The position numbers were made by a program, and so were the translations under genes. 64,000 bases of DNA from Coenobita brevimanus. Taxonomy: Eukaryota; Arthropoda; Malacostraca; Decapoda; Coenobitidae. Where the stretch lies: contig CM064664.1 of the NCBI GenBank assembly GCA_032717465.1, positions 5,533,173 through 5,597,172 on the forward strand. Direction: 5' to 3'. Under the pieces are notes generated by a model that did no database searches, was not told the origin of the DNA, and saw only the letters and a list, made by a program, of their open reading frames with translations. Shown here piece after piece: positions 45,600 through 58,068 of the stretch (within the stretch, counting starts at the first letter, position 1; every line of letters starts with the position of its first letter).

Positions 45600-47870
45600 A
45601 GGGATCCATGAACACACGGTCTTCGGGGAATAACGGGATCCCTGGCATTTCTCTATACACACACTCACTCTCACTTGCACAAAGAGGTGGCCGGTGAAGT
45701 TCAGCGTCGTCCTTCATCATAACACATAAATCAAACCCTGGGGGATGCCCCATGCATAGCAGTAAGCGTTTTCCCACGCAATAACCAAGAAAAATAACAC
45801 TGTGCTCCATATCCTGACAGAAGTGACGCTTACGCTTTCTCTCGCCGTCACGCTACTTCATATCAGTTAGGAGACGCCTGCGCAATGTGCCCCAACCCAC
45901 CACTGGGTGAGGAGGGCACAGGCGTCCAGTTATCACCAGAGGTAGTGCGGTGCACCTCCCTTGTGCTCTCTATCACAGGATTATTTCTCTGGTTCGTTTG
46001 TGATCTTGGCAGACAAAGAAAAAGAATTAAATCAGTGCAAGTGAATAACAGTGAAAAGAAAACAAAATATGGGTGATATAATGTGAAAAGGTGAAAATTA
46101 ATGTGTACCAACTGTACGTCTCTTTTGTGCTATGCGATCCATCAGTGTGATGACTTGGCCCTAGGACCATGCACATGCCTTGTGTCAAATCAGGCACTGT
46201 AAAATTTATCTTTTACACACGTTGTCCACATAAAGAAAGAGAAACAGTGAAAAAAAAAAATGAACGTGTCAGATGAAATGTCCAGTGCTATACCTAGCCT
46301 GCGAACTATAGCCCGTGATCCTCAATGTATATGTTCCTGTCAAGCATTAAACTTTACAAAAAAACGACACTATGATGTTTCATTACCTCTTTCCATCCAT
46401 TTCGTATGGAGCTACTGTAACTAAACGCAAACTCCCCAGCCTTGTCTTAGCACCAGCTTTGAAGATGAATGTGAAAAGCCTTTTTATGTCAGGGGCGAGG
46501 GGGTGTTCGCATTTGTCATGATTACCCACCCCACTTCACGTCCTCCTCAAAGGTGCTCTGGTGTTATGACAATGACCTGTCTTGCAAACAGCTGCATTGA
46601 GCAAGGTAGGGCAGAGATGGGGTAAGAGAGTAAGAGTATGGAGGGGATATTACACGCGTTTGTTAGTTTTGTCAATGTTTTGGTGAACATCCTCCTTGGC
46701 ATAAATAGGGATTTCGTCTTCTGCTTCAAAGCCAGTATTTATATAAGTGACAGCAACTAGAAGAAAAAGAAATTATTAATTTGTCATAGAAGTGCATTAC
46801 ATGGATATGAACCTTTACTTAAGATACAACAGCCGTACATTAATATACATTTGGAAGCCCTTTGAAATGTTTCTTATTACATTTCCAATGCAATATATAT
46901 TTTTTACAAACTATATGGTAGGTAGGCGTGGCCACCATCCATTTCCTCCATGTAATGCATCTTTCTGGTGACTACCCGAGTGACAAGCCAAATGGTGTCT
47001 TCTAATCTAGGGAAACATATACCATGATGGGTGGTAACTATTTAACCAGATCGACGCTTTCTGGTCTATTGGATTTTGGACAAAACCATAAGGGTTTCAG
47101 TCTAAGGGTTGTTTTGGGATCATTGTTAAAACGATGCCTCTCGGCCTTATCAGGGTTTGTCACCCTTGCCTTAAATGTCTGCACTTAGTATCATGGCGCC
47201 AGACCCTTATCTACTGATGAGGAAAGGAGTATTGTATGATAGATTCAGGAACTTTCCACATTGTTAAAAGGCTGATTGCCCTCACAGATATTGGCCCTAA
47301 GGATGATAAAGCTTGGTCTGCTGCTGATCATCTTTGATGCTGCATGTGATGCAAGGAGCTCTTTGCTTACACCTCTTGCAGGTACAGTTGCTTAAAATAC
47401 GCACACACATTCAGTGCACACATATACCTATATGCATATATGGTAATTCTTACATGATAAGTAATTTTCACTCACATATGAGTCGGTCTCACACTGTACC
47501 TTCTTGACCTCAACCAGCACATACCTAATTTTCCTGGTGAAACTGTTCATTGGATCCTTTTCCCCCAATGGGGGAAATTATCTGCCTCTTACCCACATCT
47601 GTTTTTTGCCACTAACTCATTTTCTACGTGGTACTTATACCTCCCCCTGAACTTACAGTATGTATCCCTTACACCAGATCAGTCTATGGACTAATTCTCG
47701 TCATGGAATTATTTAACTTATGACCTGTTTACTACATGGAACTATTTCTGATCTGTGGAGACATTTTTCCACATTTATATTTTCCTAAATGGACTTTTCT
47801 TCCTTCGGCTGAGATTCCAAAAGTAATAAAGTTTCCACAAGAGATCTTTATTCCCATAGGTCAATTTCCT
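45600..47870. other. Intronic DNA without recognised genes
   Basis: No domain, terminal repeat or splice-bounded exon that I can support. Open frames are short (the longest about 85 codons) and without recognisable content. Confidence 0.5.
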
Positions 47871-47879
47871 TTCCATAGA

Positions 47880-47941
47880 ATAATAATAATAGTAGCAGTA
47901 ATATTAGTACTAATACTAATTCTGATAATAATAATAATACC
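47880..47941. repeat. Degenerate (ATA)n microsatellite
   Basis: AATAATAATA stretches with G and C interruptions, directly upstream of the LINE at 47960. Confidence 0.85.
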
Positions 47942-47959
47942 TGCCCAGGGCCCCAACCA

Positions 47960-49664
47960 AATGGGCAGACTCGCCTGGCCGTGTGGAATGTGAGAGGTGT
48001 GAATAAGGAGAGCTAGAGGGTGGAAGTGGTGAATGTGTTCAAGAGTGTGAAATATACTGTGATGTCATTGTGTGAAACGATGAAAGGGTGCGAAGAGGAG
48101 GGGTGGGAGGGTGTTAAATGTGTAAGATCTAGAATGAATGGGAGAGGAAGATGTAAGGAAGGAGTTGCTTTGTTAATGAATGAGGCGTGGCAGAGTGGAA
48201 TGAGAGCCTACAAATGTGTCGGCTCGAGGTGTATGTATGTCAAGTTCAAGTTTGAGAAGGTGAAAGTGGCAGTGATTGTAGCATATGCACCGTGTGAGGA
48301 CAAGAGTGAGAGAACAGGTTTGGGGATGAGTTGGGTGAAGTAGTGAGAGAATGGCCCAGGAGATATAAAGTGACTGTAATGGGGGATATGAACGGAAGAG
48401 TAGTTTCTGGTCCTGAGCATAACATAACGGGTTGTTATGGAGTACCAGGAGAAAATGATAATGGGAATCGACTAAAGGATATGTGTCAGGAGAGGAGATT
48501 ATGCATTTGTAATTCGTATTTCAAACACAAAGATGCACATAAATATACATGGTATAGAGGAAACGGGGATCGTGTTGAAAGAAGCCTGATTGCTTATGTG
48601 GTCGTAGAGAGGTCAATATTGGGAATGGTTGCTGATACGAGGGCTGTGAGAGGACGATGTGGAGATCTGTCAGATCATATGATCGTGGTATGCAAGATCA
48701 AGCTGAGAGGAGTGAGGTGGATCAAGAGAGAGAGGAGCAGTCATGGAGAAAGACTAATAGTTGAGAAGCTGAGGATCAAAGGAATGGCAGATGATTACAG
48801 GACCAAAGTAGAGGACGAGTTAGAATTACTGAATTGGAATGAAATGGATCTGGACAGCCTGTGGAATGCATATAGGGATTAGCCTACTTAGTTAGGAATG
48901 CTAAAGTGGTGTGTGGTGTGGCAAGATTATCAAAAAAAAAAAAAAAAAAGGTACGGCATGGTGGGATCAGGAGGTTAAGAGAGTGGTGGAGGAAAAGAGG
49001 AAGAAATGGCTGAAATGGTTACAGGATGGGGGTTCAGTTGAAATAAGAACTGAGTATATCGAGAGCAAGAAACACATAAAGAGATTAGTGAAGAGGAAAA
49101 AGAAGGAGGTAAATGATGATCTGGGAAGAAAAATGAATGCAAACTACTCTGAAAATAGGAAGTTATTCTGGAAAGAGGTGCGGAAATGTAGACGTGAAAG
49201 CAGAAAGAAATGTGACGGTGTGAAGGATGCAGGTGGTAGGTTACTAACCCATTGAGATGAAGAAAGGACCAGATGTAAAGAGTATTTTGAAAGCCTGATG
49301 AATGGGAATAGAGAGAGCAGAGCGGCTGTAAACATGATTGATTTTGGGGGTGAGCAGAGAAGGAATGCAGTGCCAGGAGACGTGACACTAGCACAGGTGA
49401 AGAGCGCTGTGAAACGGCTGAAAAATGGGAAAGCTGCTGGGGTTGATGAGGTGTATGCAGAGATGCTTAAGTGTAATGGAGAGAGTGGAATGAGGTGCTT
49501 GTTGGAGATATGTAAGGAGGCATGGATGAGTGAAACATTGCCTGCAGAGTGGAAAAAGGCTGTGATTGTACCCCTGTACAAAAGTAAATGTGAGTGAAGT
49601 GAGTGCAAGAATTATCGTGTCATAAGTTTATTGAGTGTGGTAGGGAAGGTATATGGAAGAATTA
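47960..49664 (+). pseudogene. FADD-type LINE (family X): endonuclease and start of reverse transcriptase
   Basis: The APE-type endonuclease is almost complete. LAVWNVRGVN (47979-48008) comes first, then VAVIVAYAPCED (48268-48303), TVMGDMNGRVV (48376-48408), YTWYRGNGDRVERSLI (48545-48595) and LSDHMIVVCKIKLR (48667-48708). A basic linker follows (48911-49255). RT begins LKNGKAAGVDEVYAEMLKCN (49420-49480) and LPAEWKKAVIVPLYKSKCE. It breaks at VGKVYGRII, where piggyBac copy 2 is inserted at TTAA (49665). Breaks: a stop at 48016, a shift near 48330, a stop at 48880, an A-rich run near 48930 and a stop at 49255. The 3' half is not found next to the piggyBac copy. This gives the N-terminal part missing from the other family X copies. 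Confidence 0.85.
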
Positions 49665-50639
49665 TTAACCCGTCACGTCCCGAGGTTTTCCGCACCTCCA
49701 ACATCCACCAGTCCTGAGCCTTTTTGGAATTTTTTATTTTTTTGGCTAAAACTTCCGCTTTGGTTGAGAAACGAAGGAAAATCACCAAGAAAGGGCTTAC
49801 CGTGGTCTATAAGTGGTTGGAACAGGTGAGGTCCCCCGCGCCAGGTATCATATTCTATCATTGACGTGTCAGGCGCTCACGTTTTCTATGGTAGGGAATA
49901 CTGGGAGAAACAACACACAACACCTCTATATTTATTGAATTTGAACTAATAAACAATAACAGTAGCAATATAATGGATTTCAGACACATATATATGAAAA
50001 ATAAGCATTGTACCATCGCGCGAGCATAGCGAGTTAGGTCTGAGTCGTAACATGCTATATGCTAAGTTTCTTGTATCAGTCAACATATCATTTTTTCTAC
50101 TTGTATACTTCTGTTTTAATGACATTTTACCAATTTCTACTGTTTGTAAATGTTTTCAGATGTTTTCATTCATTATGATGACATGCAGCATAAGTTTAGC
50201 TCACATCGGCTTACTAAGCGCACTCGCTATGACCAGTATTTCAACATACCCAATTGTTTTATCACTCTCCTATTATTTTTCCCTTTACATAGAACCTTTC
50301 CTCCACCACTGTAAATGTTTTCAATTATTTACATTCATTATGAGGGCATTTAGCGATATGCTAGCGCATATTCACGTAGCAAGCACAATCTCAAACACTC
50401 GTGTTTCATCTTCTACTTTATTTATTCACTCCAATTATACTTTCCCACTTACATTACACACGTTTACACCCGTATACTGCACTGTACATACTTACTGGCA
50501 TTATTTATTCAAGTGAGCGTCAGAATATCGCATGAAAATACCCTCGCAATGAATGTTTCGACCAACATAATACTCACACACTTATATACTAATTCTTCAC
50601 ATATATTACACACTTTCCCACTTGTTGACTTCTATTTTC

Positions 50640-50960
50640 ATTATTACGGGCCTTATTCATTCAACTGAGCGTCAGGATATCGCATCTCTATACACACGCT
50701 ATGAATATTTTGACTTAGGATATATTTCAGCACTTACAATAATTTGAACTTATATTATACCCGTTAGCATTTCCAGTAATAATAATTACATATTTACGGG
50801 CCGTATTTATTGCACTGAGCGACAGAATATCGCATCATAAAACCCTCGCTATGTATGTTTCCACTTACAGCATATTTATACACTTACATACAATTTTTGC
50901 ACTTATGTTATACCCGTATGCACTTTATACTAATATTTGGAGATCAACATGACTGATAAT
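50640..50960. repeat. Subterminal tandem repeat of piggyBac copy 2
   Basis: About two units starting ACGGGCCTTATTCATTCAAC (50654) and ACGGGCCGTATTTATTGCAC (50806), both followed by TGAGCG, CAGRATATCGCAT and, further on, ATACCCGT. This is the inverse of the array in copy 1, with the same period of about 150 bp. Confidence 0.8.
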
Positions 50961-51097
50961 TTCACTGAGCGTCTGTTTGTCGCATTTACTTCATAGTTTC
51001 AGCGTCCTATCGCATTCACACCATATTAGAATTGCATCAAGGTGTGATATTCGCTGAAACATGGGTGAATACAGAGACCCACGTCACACTCGACGCA

Positions 51098-53503
51098 CTA
51101 ATAGTGGGTGTCCTTCCTCTGTGTGGTGAGTCTCACCCGGGAATTGCTACACACGTGACACCTGCGTTGGGGCCTAGGTCTGTTTGGCTGGGGCGGGATA
51201 GGAGTGGGGAAATGGTGGCCGGATATTCTCAGGGGAGTTTGGACAATAGGGGCAGTGCGGGTGCGATGTTGGGGCCTTTCAACAGCATAACGTGCAAACA
51301 TCTCCCTTGTGAGCTCCCTCACAAACCCTTCAAAGGTTTCCTGAACTCCTGTTGTCATGGCGTTAAGGTGGTGACAATTCAGAGCAGTGCTGTCTAGCAA
51401 GTGAAAGAACAGTTTCTTATACCACTTCATCCTGGTCCTGGCACACTCTACCGTCGATATAATGGAGTCTGACTGGTCCTCCAGGCGCATGTTTATGTTA
51501 TAGTCCATGACACACTCAGGTTTCCAAATGTGACGCCTGTTCTCGCTCTGGTAATCAAAGGAATCAGTACGGTGCATCAAGGGGCGGTGAACCGTTGACA
51601 AGAGGCTTACTTCGCTATTATCGTTCTACGCAGTTGCAAGGATGTTGTTGGCTTTGAAGAAGACAACCTCATTCCTGGCAAGTTTCCGCCCTACCTTGGC
51701 CATGTGACGCCAGTTCACCTTCACGGTTCCACAGACTCCGGTTTCATGCGTGTGAAGATAACGAGCGAGAAGAGGGCTAGTGTACCAGTTGTCCAGGTAG
51801 AGGACGTGACCACGATGAAGGTAGTCTTCTATCATCGTCTTTACCACTGCTCCCGACAGTCCAATACTCCGATCTTCTATTATGTCTGTCTGTGCACCGG
51901 TGTACAAGACTATGTCTTGCACGTATCCAGTCCTACAGTCGCACATAACAAAGATCTTGAACCCAAAATGGTGCCTTTTGCTGGGTATATACTGCCTAAA
52001 TGAAATATTACCTCTCCACAACACGAGACTCTCGTCTATGACGAGGTCTCTATAGGGATAAAATGACGAACGAAAGGTTTGCCTCAGGTGATCAAAGACC
52101 AACCTAATTCGCCTCATTTTATCAGTGTTGTTTGCATTTGCAGGGTCATGAGCATCATAGAAATGGAGGCGACTTAGAATTTGTTGAAACCGATTACGGC
52201 TCATCACTTGCCCAAATACTGGGGTAAACATAACAGGGTCCCTTGTCCAGTAAGCTGGAATTCTGTTCTTTCATATAATACCCATCAAAAGGACCAGGGT
52301 AAAAAATAGGAACATTTCTGAAAGGGAGACAGGGTAATCATATATGATAGAATGCCTACTCCTTGTTCCCAATCTTTCACTCTCAAGGCGCTGGGTGCTT
52401 GCAAAAAGGTTGGTTTGGTAAACAATCTGCTCCACGAATGCCACACTAAAAAACAGGTGGAAAAAATCCAACCTGGTGGAATTACGGTGAATTCCGGGAG
52501 CAATGCAGCCAGATCGCCCCTGCTCAGTGAAGGGGTGAATGAGGGGAGAAAAATCACTCCCATCCTCCCAATTCCATCCCACAAATCCCTCGTCCTCATC
52601 ATCCCCATCACCGCCTTCGTCTGGGTGGGGAGGAGATCCTGGTGGCGGAGGTTGGGGAGAAGAAGTGTGGAGGGCTTCCCCACTGTCACTCCTCTTCCCT
52701 CTGCCTTTACCCTTTCCCTTTCCCTTACCCTTACAACCTTGAGGAACATTAGGGGGCTGTGGGGATGAAGTAGGGGAATATTGGGGAGCATAAGACGTGC
52801 TGGGGAGTGGTTCCTCCCCACCTTCCCCCTCCATGACAACACCACGTGATTTTTCACGCACCCTAGCTCGACCACGTGTTAGGGGATATTGGGAAGCATA
52901 AGACATGCTTGGGAGTGGTTCCTCCCCACCTTCCCCGTCCATCACAACCCCACGTGATACTGAATGCACCCGCACTCGCCCACGTGATACACTCCGCCGC
53001 CTCACTCTATCTAGGGAGAGCAATGACTCACTCACGTCACTCTCACTTTCCATACTCCTCCCTGCACTTTCCCTTTCACTCCCCACTCCCTCCACGGCAC
53101 TTCCTAACTCCCCAAACAAAATACTAGGTCCATACCTGCTCGTCCGATGTGGTGTGCGCTCTGGGCCATGATGAGTTATTACCTCACGTCCATACCACGT
53201 GGCAGCACGACCCACGACTCCGTCCTCGTCCTCGTCCTCGTCATCGAAATCTGGTTCCACATCACGTTGGGGCTGGGCATAGGATGTTGCACGTGGTTTC
53301 TTGGCCGGCTGCCCCTCTCTAGCAGCACGGTAAGTCATGTACTGCCGCTTCCTGGGAGACGGGACTTCTTCATCACTGCTGGTGGTTTCATCCTCCTGTG
53401 GCTGCACATAATCTTTATCCACAACCTCGTCGTCCAGTGGGGAATCACTGTCGCCTGTAAAGGCGGCTTGAATTTCGCCCTCTGAGAGACCTCTCTTAGC
53501 CAT
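51098..53503 (-). pseudogene. piggyBac transposase pseudogene (copy 2)
   Basis: From the ATG at 53501-53503 the first 410 codons are open: MAKRGLSEGEIQAAFTG, acidic DSDSPLDDEVVDKDYVQPQE, a Ser/Arg-rich part, GKGKGKGKGRGKR, then SRLDFFHLFFSVAFVEQ. A stop near 52270 replaces LRK of copy 1. The next open part (51626-52231) holds MFTPVFGQVMSRNRFQQ, SLVLWRGNISFRQYIPS, VMCDCRTGYVQDIVLYTGA and LYLDNWYTSPLL. A TAG in place of Trp follows NILATA (51622). The last part (51098-51601) holds NINMRLEDQSDS, where Glu replaces Val before the Asp, and the first zinc-binding cysteines CHVCSN. Core Asp residues are intact. Roughly 800 residues are expected, longer than the usual 500-600 of piggyBac transposases because of the N-terminal extension. 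Confidence 0.88.
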
Positions 53504-53534
53504 GTCTGAGCAGGACCGTTGCTACCAGGTGAGT

Positions 53535-53536
<2 letters not shown>

Positions 53537-53625
<89 letters not shown>
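53537..53625. repeat. (TA)n(GA)n tract at the broken end of piggyBac copy 2
   Basis: About 61 bp of TA followed by 28 bp of GA. Confidence 0.97.
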
Positions 53626-53627
<2 letters not shown>

Positions 53628-53629
53628 CT

Positions 53630-54280
53630 CACAAAGGGGGATGCGTTGTCATAATATAAAGGTAATCTCCAGCGTTATGAGGAACATCTTTAATAAAATT
53701 GTAAAGGTTTGACAACTCATTTGTCATTTTCTAACCAAGGTATCGTAATCATGTTGTGTTTGTATTTTTACCACAGAAATGGTGTTTACTTTGGTTTTTA
53801 TTATATTTTCCCTAGGTTTGAAAACGACAAATGAGTTGTCGAGACATCACCAATTTATAAAGATGTTCCTGGTCATGTAGGTGTTTATCTATCTATCTGT
53901 CTATCTGTCTATCTATCTAGCAGTCTATTATTTCATTACAGATTCTAGAGATCGTCTGTGGGAATCGGTACCGATGTTTGGATCACTTTTGGAAACTTGG
54001 ATACGAGGCAGTTGTTTTCCAATCCTGCTCACGGACAACTTAGTACCAAACAGCACTATAATAAAGGTAATACGAAAGAATACGCTAATGGATGTTAAAT
54101 TAGGCTCCAGTACTGGATAAGATCCATACTTTGATATCTCAGTTCATTACCAATCCGATGGTCTCACAGCTAGAACCGAGTTTTAACACTGCTAGTTTAC
54201 TTTACTACTCAATAATACATAGAAAACATTTTTTTCTTTTATCAAAGAGATTACTCTTCTGTAATAAATACCTTGATAAT
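53630..54280. other. Intronic DNA, nothing recognised
   Basis: GACAACTCATTTGTC at 53711 and GACAAATGAGTTGTC at 53827 are an exact inverted pair about 100 bp apart, possibly the ends of a very small palindromic element. A (TCTA/TCTG)n patch lies at 53887. No coding content was recognised. Confidence 0.5.
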
Positions 54281-56432
54281 AAGGAAGGTGGTAAAGACAG
54301 ACAAAGTGATAAAGAAGAAAATAGGGGATTGAAAGAAAAAAATGACTGATTGCTAGTGGTGAAGGGAGAAAAAGTGAATAGATTGAGAGAACAATTTAAG
54401 GAACTGTTAAACAGATGGAATGAAACTGGTGTGAGTATAAGTGGCTGGGGAGTAGCTGGGACGAGGAGGGAGGTAAGGGACGAAGTGATCAGTAGGTTGG
54501 AAGTGGTGGAAGCAATGAAGAAAGTCAAAATGGGGAAACCCCAGGAATTGATGAAGTGTGTGGTGAAATGCTAAAGCATGGGGGAGAGATATTAGTGAGG
54601 TGGATATGGAAGATGTGCAGATTGGCGCGGTAGGAAGGCAGAGTCCCAGAGGACTATAAGTCAGGAATAATTATTCCCCTTTATAAAGGAAAATGGGAAA
54701 AAGAAGTGTGTGGTGATCATTGTGGCATTTTTCTTCTAAGTGTAACAGGAAAATTATATATACTTTTTTAAAATAACAAAACAGATGAAGGAAAAACAAA
54801 TAAATAAATAAAATTAATCCATACACCAGATTACTGGTGTCTTCCATTCATAAAGTATCTATAACAGTTAGACTTGAACTGCTGTTGGTTGAAGTTTGGA
54901 GGGAAACAGCTCTGGGGAAGAGAGTTCCAGAGACATGCAGTTCGGAGAATGAAAGAATTCTGATAAGCAGAAGTTATGCAATAGGCTGAGTTACGTTCCA
55001 GTCATGAGCGCTGCCAGATGCCCGTGTAGCATGAGGGAAGGCAAGGAGAGGTGGCACAATGGACTCACCTTCGTCTGAGCACCTGCCACAAAAACACCTG
55101 TAAAATAATGCAAGGGAGGCAACACTTCTTCATACTTGTAGGGAAGGCAGCCTATCCATAATAGCAGGGTCATTAACAATTCCAGCAGCTCTGTTGTGAA
55201 TTTTGTCTAGTTGCTTTAATGCAACCTCTCCACATGGGTGAGCAATATTCAAGCTGAAAGCGCACATGACTCTTATGAATTATTGCTAACTGCTCATCAG
55301 TGAAGTTACAGACCCTGTACAATAATCCAAGTTTCTTTGAGGCAATTTTGGCAAGTGATCTGACATGAGAGGTCCAGCTGAGAGCATAGTTAAGTGAGAC
55401 ACCAAGAACTTCAATACTTTTGGAGATGGGAATATTAGTAGCACTGAAGGTAATATACGAATCTGGCAATATCTGTCTATTAGTAAATAGTATATATTTA
55501 GTTTTACTAGCATTAAATGAGACAAGGTTGTTTTGTCCCCATTCACTGATCGTAGATAAGTCTTGATTTATGGAGATGGCTGTACAGAGTTGAGAGTTAG
55601 AGATAGTACACTTCATAAATGGGTGTCTGAGTGTGAATGAACTATGAAGTGTTAAGTCATCTGCATATGAATGGATGGGATTGTGGGTGACAGACAAGAG
55701 ATCGTTAATATGAACCAGGAACAGGGTTGGTGCCAGAACTGTTCCATGTAGCACGCCGGCGTTAATTGAGTGGAAATTGGAATATACTTCATCTACTTTT
55801 ACTGCATAGCAAGGGAGTTTGGACAACAGGGAACGGTGCCATACTCTGTTGAAGGCTTTAAAAATATCAAGGGCTACTGCATGAGTTTTTCAATGTAGGT
55901 CGATTGACTGATGAATGGTATGAGTCAGGATACTGAGTACGTCAATGGTGGATCTTTCGTGGCGAAAACCATATTGTCTATCACTAATTAAGTTGTTGGA
56001 TTCAAGATGTTTAACTATGTGCTTATTAATTGACATTTCAAATACTTTACTAAGAGAAGATGTGACAGCTATTGGTCTGTAATCAGAGGGGTCAGAGGAA
56101 CCTCCTTCCTTTGGAAATGGGTGGATGTTGGCTTCTTTCCATGAATTACGGAATGAAGAAGTACGTATACATAGTCTGAATAATTCAGCTAGAACAGAGG
56201 CAAGTTCTGAAGAACACTTTTTCAGAACAATTGGAGGAATTCTGTCTGGTTCTGGAGCTTTGTTGATAGGTAAATTGTCTAGGATGGATGTTATGTGTCT
56301 TGTCTGAATTTTAAGTGGAACAATTTCAGGGCAGTCGAGTTCTAGTACTGAGGCATTCTGGCTGACTTCCTCTATGGTAGAATTTCTTGCAAATGTACTG
56401 ACAAACATATGTGCTTTCTCATGCAGGGTTAA

Positions 56433-57738
56433 CCCTAAATAGGAAGACGTCCCTTCTGACCTCGGGATAGGAAGACCTGGGCCAATTGGATACACTGAAG
56501 GAAAATAATTTAAAAAAATATATACAAAGATGTTTTATTCAAAACTAATGGAGGTGAAATACAAATATAACTCCCGTATAGACCAGATGACTAGGAATTA
56601 ATAAAACTGGGCTAAAATAAATACATTTATAAGTTACTTGAAAAAAATAGTGAAGGAAAAAAGTAGTACTAACTTACTCCCTTCCTGAGATGCACATACA
56701 TGGAATTGAGCAAAAACACTACCTAAACCTATAAATTTAATACCTAAATATTACACAATCGGCCTGCCAACCCTAGGTTAACAGAAAGCTGTGTGCCTGG
56801 CATAAATGGAAACAGGTAATAAAGATATACACCACTACCCTCAAACCACTCAATGTGTCAGGCTCCTTTTGTGGGTCCTTGTGTGGTGCAATGACGTCCG
56901 TCACACCACCACCAGGGTCACTGGTGCCCTCAATCAGTGTCACATCACCCGCACTAACTAACATCACGGGTTTCTGTGTCACTCTTGGTTTCCAGTGTGG
57001 TGTCAGCAGTCCTGCTGAACTCCTCTGACTTCAGATACATTGCCAGCTCTTCGTCTAAAAGGTATCTTGTTCGTTTTGGGCCCATGACTACACACCTGTA
57101 AATAACAATTCCCAGTTACCCATTGTTCCGGTCACAATTGACCCTTAAAACCACCCCATTACAGGGTCACTGCTATGCTAGGTCAATTTCCCATCACCCA
57201 CAATAACAATCAAGGGTTTCAGTGTCACTTAGGGGTTCTAATGTGATGTCAACAGTCCTCTTGAAATACTCCAGCTTCAGAATATACTGCCATCTCTGTG
57301 TGGAACAGCTACTTAGCTTGTTTTGCCTCCATTACCTACACAAATACACTAAAAACCAAAGAAAACCATTTATACTACTTTGTAGTGCACATAGTGGGAC
57401 ATGTTACATGCATGTACATGGTCATATTGTGCCTAAAACACTCAAAATGTGCGTTCAAGTCTTCGACCTTGACCAGAATGGCTCTTCTGTTTTTTTTTTT
57501 TTTTTTTTTAATTATATGCTACAGGAAGACATGTGCCAGTTGGATATACAGGTACTCACCAGAGAGTCGAGAATGATGAGAACTTCAGCCTGCGGGCAGA
57601 AACAGCATAGGCTGACTCAGGACTGCTTGGTGTAAAGAATAATTTTGCCCATTACCCATTTTTCTGGACACTATTAACCGCGAAACTTAAACGCACCCTG
57701 GCGGTGTATCCATATGGCACAGGTCATCCTATCTAGGG
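56433..57738 (-). mobile_element. TTAA-flanked piggyBac-like element, 1306 bp, ends CCCTARATAGGAWGAC
   Basis: TTAA at 56429-56432 and 57739-57742. The left end is CCCTAAATAGGAAGAC and the right end is the inverse of CCCTAGATAGGATGAC. A second matching block, CCTGGGCCAATTGGATACAC (56477), pairs with the inverse of CCTGTGCCATATGGATACAC inside the right end, and the left end has a small duplication between the two blocks. Inside, the minus strand carries a decayed coding start (see 56773). It is non-autonomous and sits in the J2 LINE. Confidence 0.75.
56773..57085 (-). pseudogene. Transposase N-terminal remnant, partly duplicated in tandem
   Basis: The minus strand opens at 57085 with MGPKRTRYLLDEELAMYLKS, then EEFSRTADTTLETKSDTETR. 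It shifts frame and continues as VMLVSAGDVTLIEG, DPGGGVTDVIAPHKD. This acidic start resembles the N-terminal part of piggyBac-derived transposases (PGBD4-like), but no catalytic core follows. A diverged second copy of the first 145 bp lies at about 57190-57333. I name the family from the TTAA ends more than from the peptide. Confidence 0.45.
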
Positions 57739-57750
57739 TTAAGAATGTTA

Positions 57751-58068
57751 ATCCCCCTTAACGCCAGTCGTAGGTGAATTCAAAGTCTCGGAGTAGTTTT
57801 CTGCTAATATATTAAGCACCGCCTTTTATCTCCACACAGCAGCCGTATGAACGCCACCCTTATCCGTCCCCAGACCGTTGCTAACTGCTCGACTCTCACC
57901 GGCCAGGGCGGTGGTGCGGCTTCAAACTCATGGTTCAGCAAATTTGAAGCAGGCCAGACATTAGTAAGCGATCAGTGGGGCCCTACTTCGATCGCACTTA
58001 CAATACTTACATGCTATACTTACATACTACATATTATTACAAATGGTTACAAACAGCGGGTAATTTAT
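57751..58068. mobile_element. 318 bp insert with 7 bp direct repeats (AATGTTA) in the J2 LINE
   Basis: AATGTTA occurs at 57744-57750 and 58069-58075. Removing the insert and one repeat joins the LINE reading as SDGNILNP, matching SDGNLVSDP of the + copy. The insert holds a hairpin (GCTTCAAA at 57918, TTTGAAGC at 57942) and a 40-codon open stretch between a plausible acceptor (57843) and donor (57964). The class is unknown; a SINE or small DNA element is possible. Confidence 0.6.

Larger units (their letters stand above)
49669..53536 (-). mobile_element. piggyBac element copy 2, minus strand, one end lost
   Basis: TTAA at 49665-49668 precedes CCCGTCACGTCCCGAGG, the 3' terminal repeat of the family. 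The element runs to the transposase start (53503) and about 30 bp of leader (CACTCACCTGGTAGCAACGG on the minus strand, CACTCACCTGTTAGCAATGG in copy 1). It then stops at a (TA)n(GA)n tract. The remaining 220 bp of leader and the 5' terminal repeat are absent, so a deletion or a repeat-mediated rearrangement removed them. It is inserted in a family X LINE. Confidence 0.85.

Noticed and set aside
45885..46076. 63-codon ORF with a hydrophobic stretch (LVLSITGLFLWFVC)
   Set aside because: No start context, homologue or splice structure that I can recognise; too short to support as a gene.
57843..57963. Possible receptor exon (SRMNATLIRPQTVANCSTLTGQ) with good splice sites
   Set aside because: It lies inside a 318 bp insert with a direct repeat in a LINE, and its acceptor phase (2) does not match the donor at 85. 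It is kept as a finding, not as an exon.
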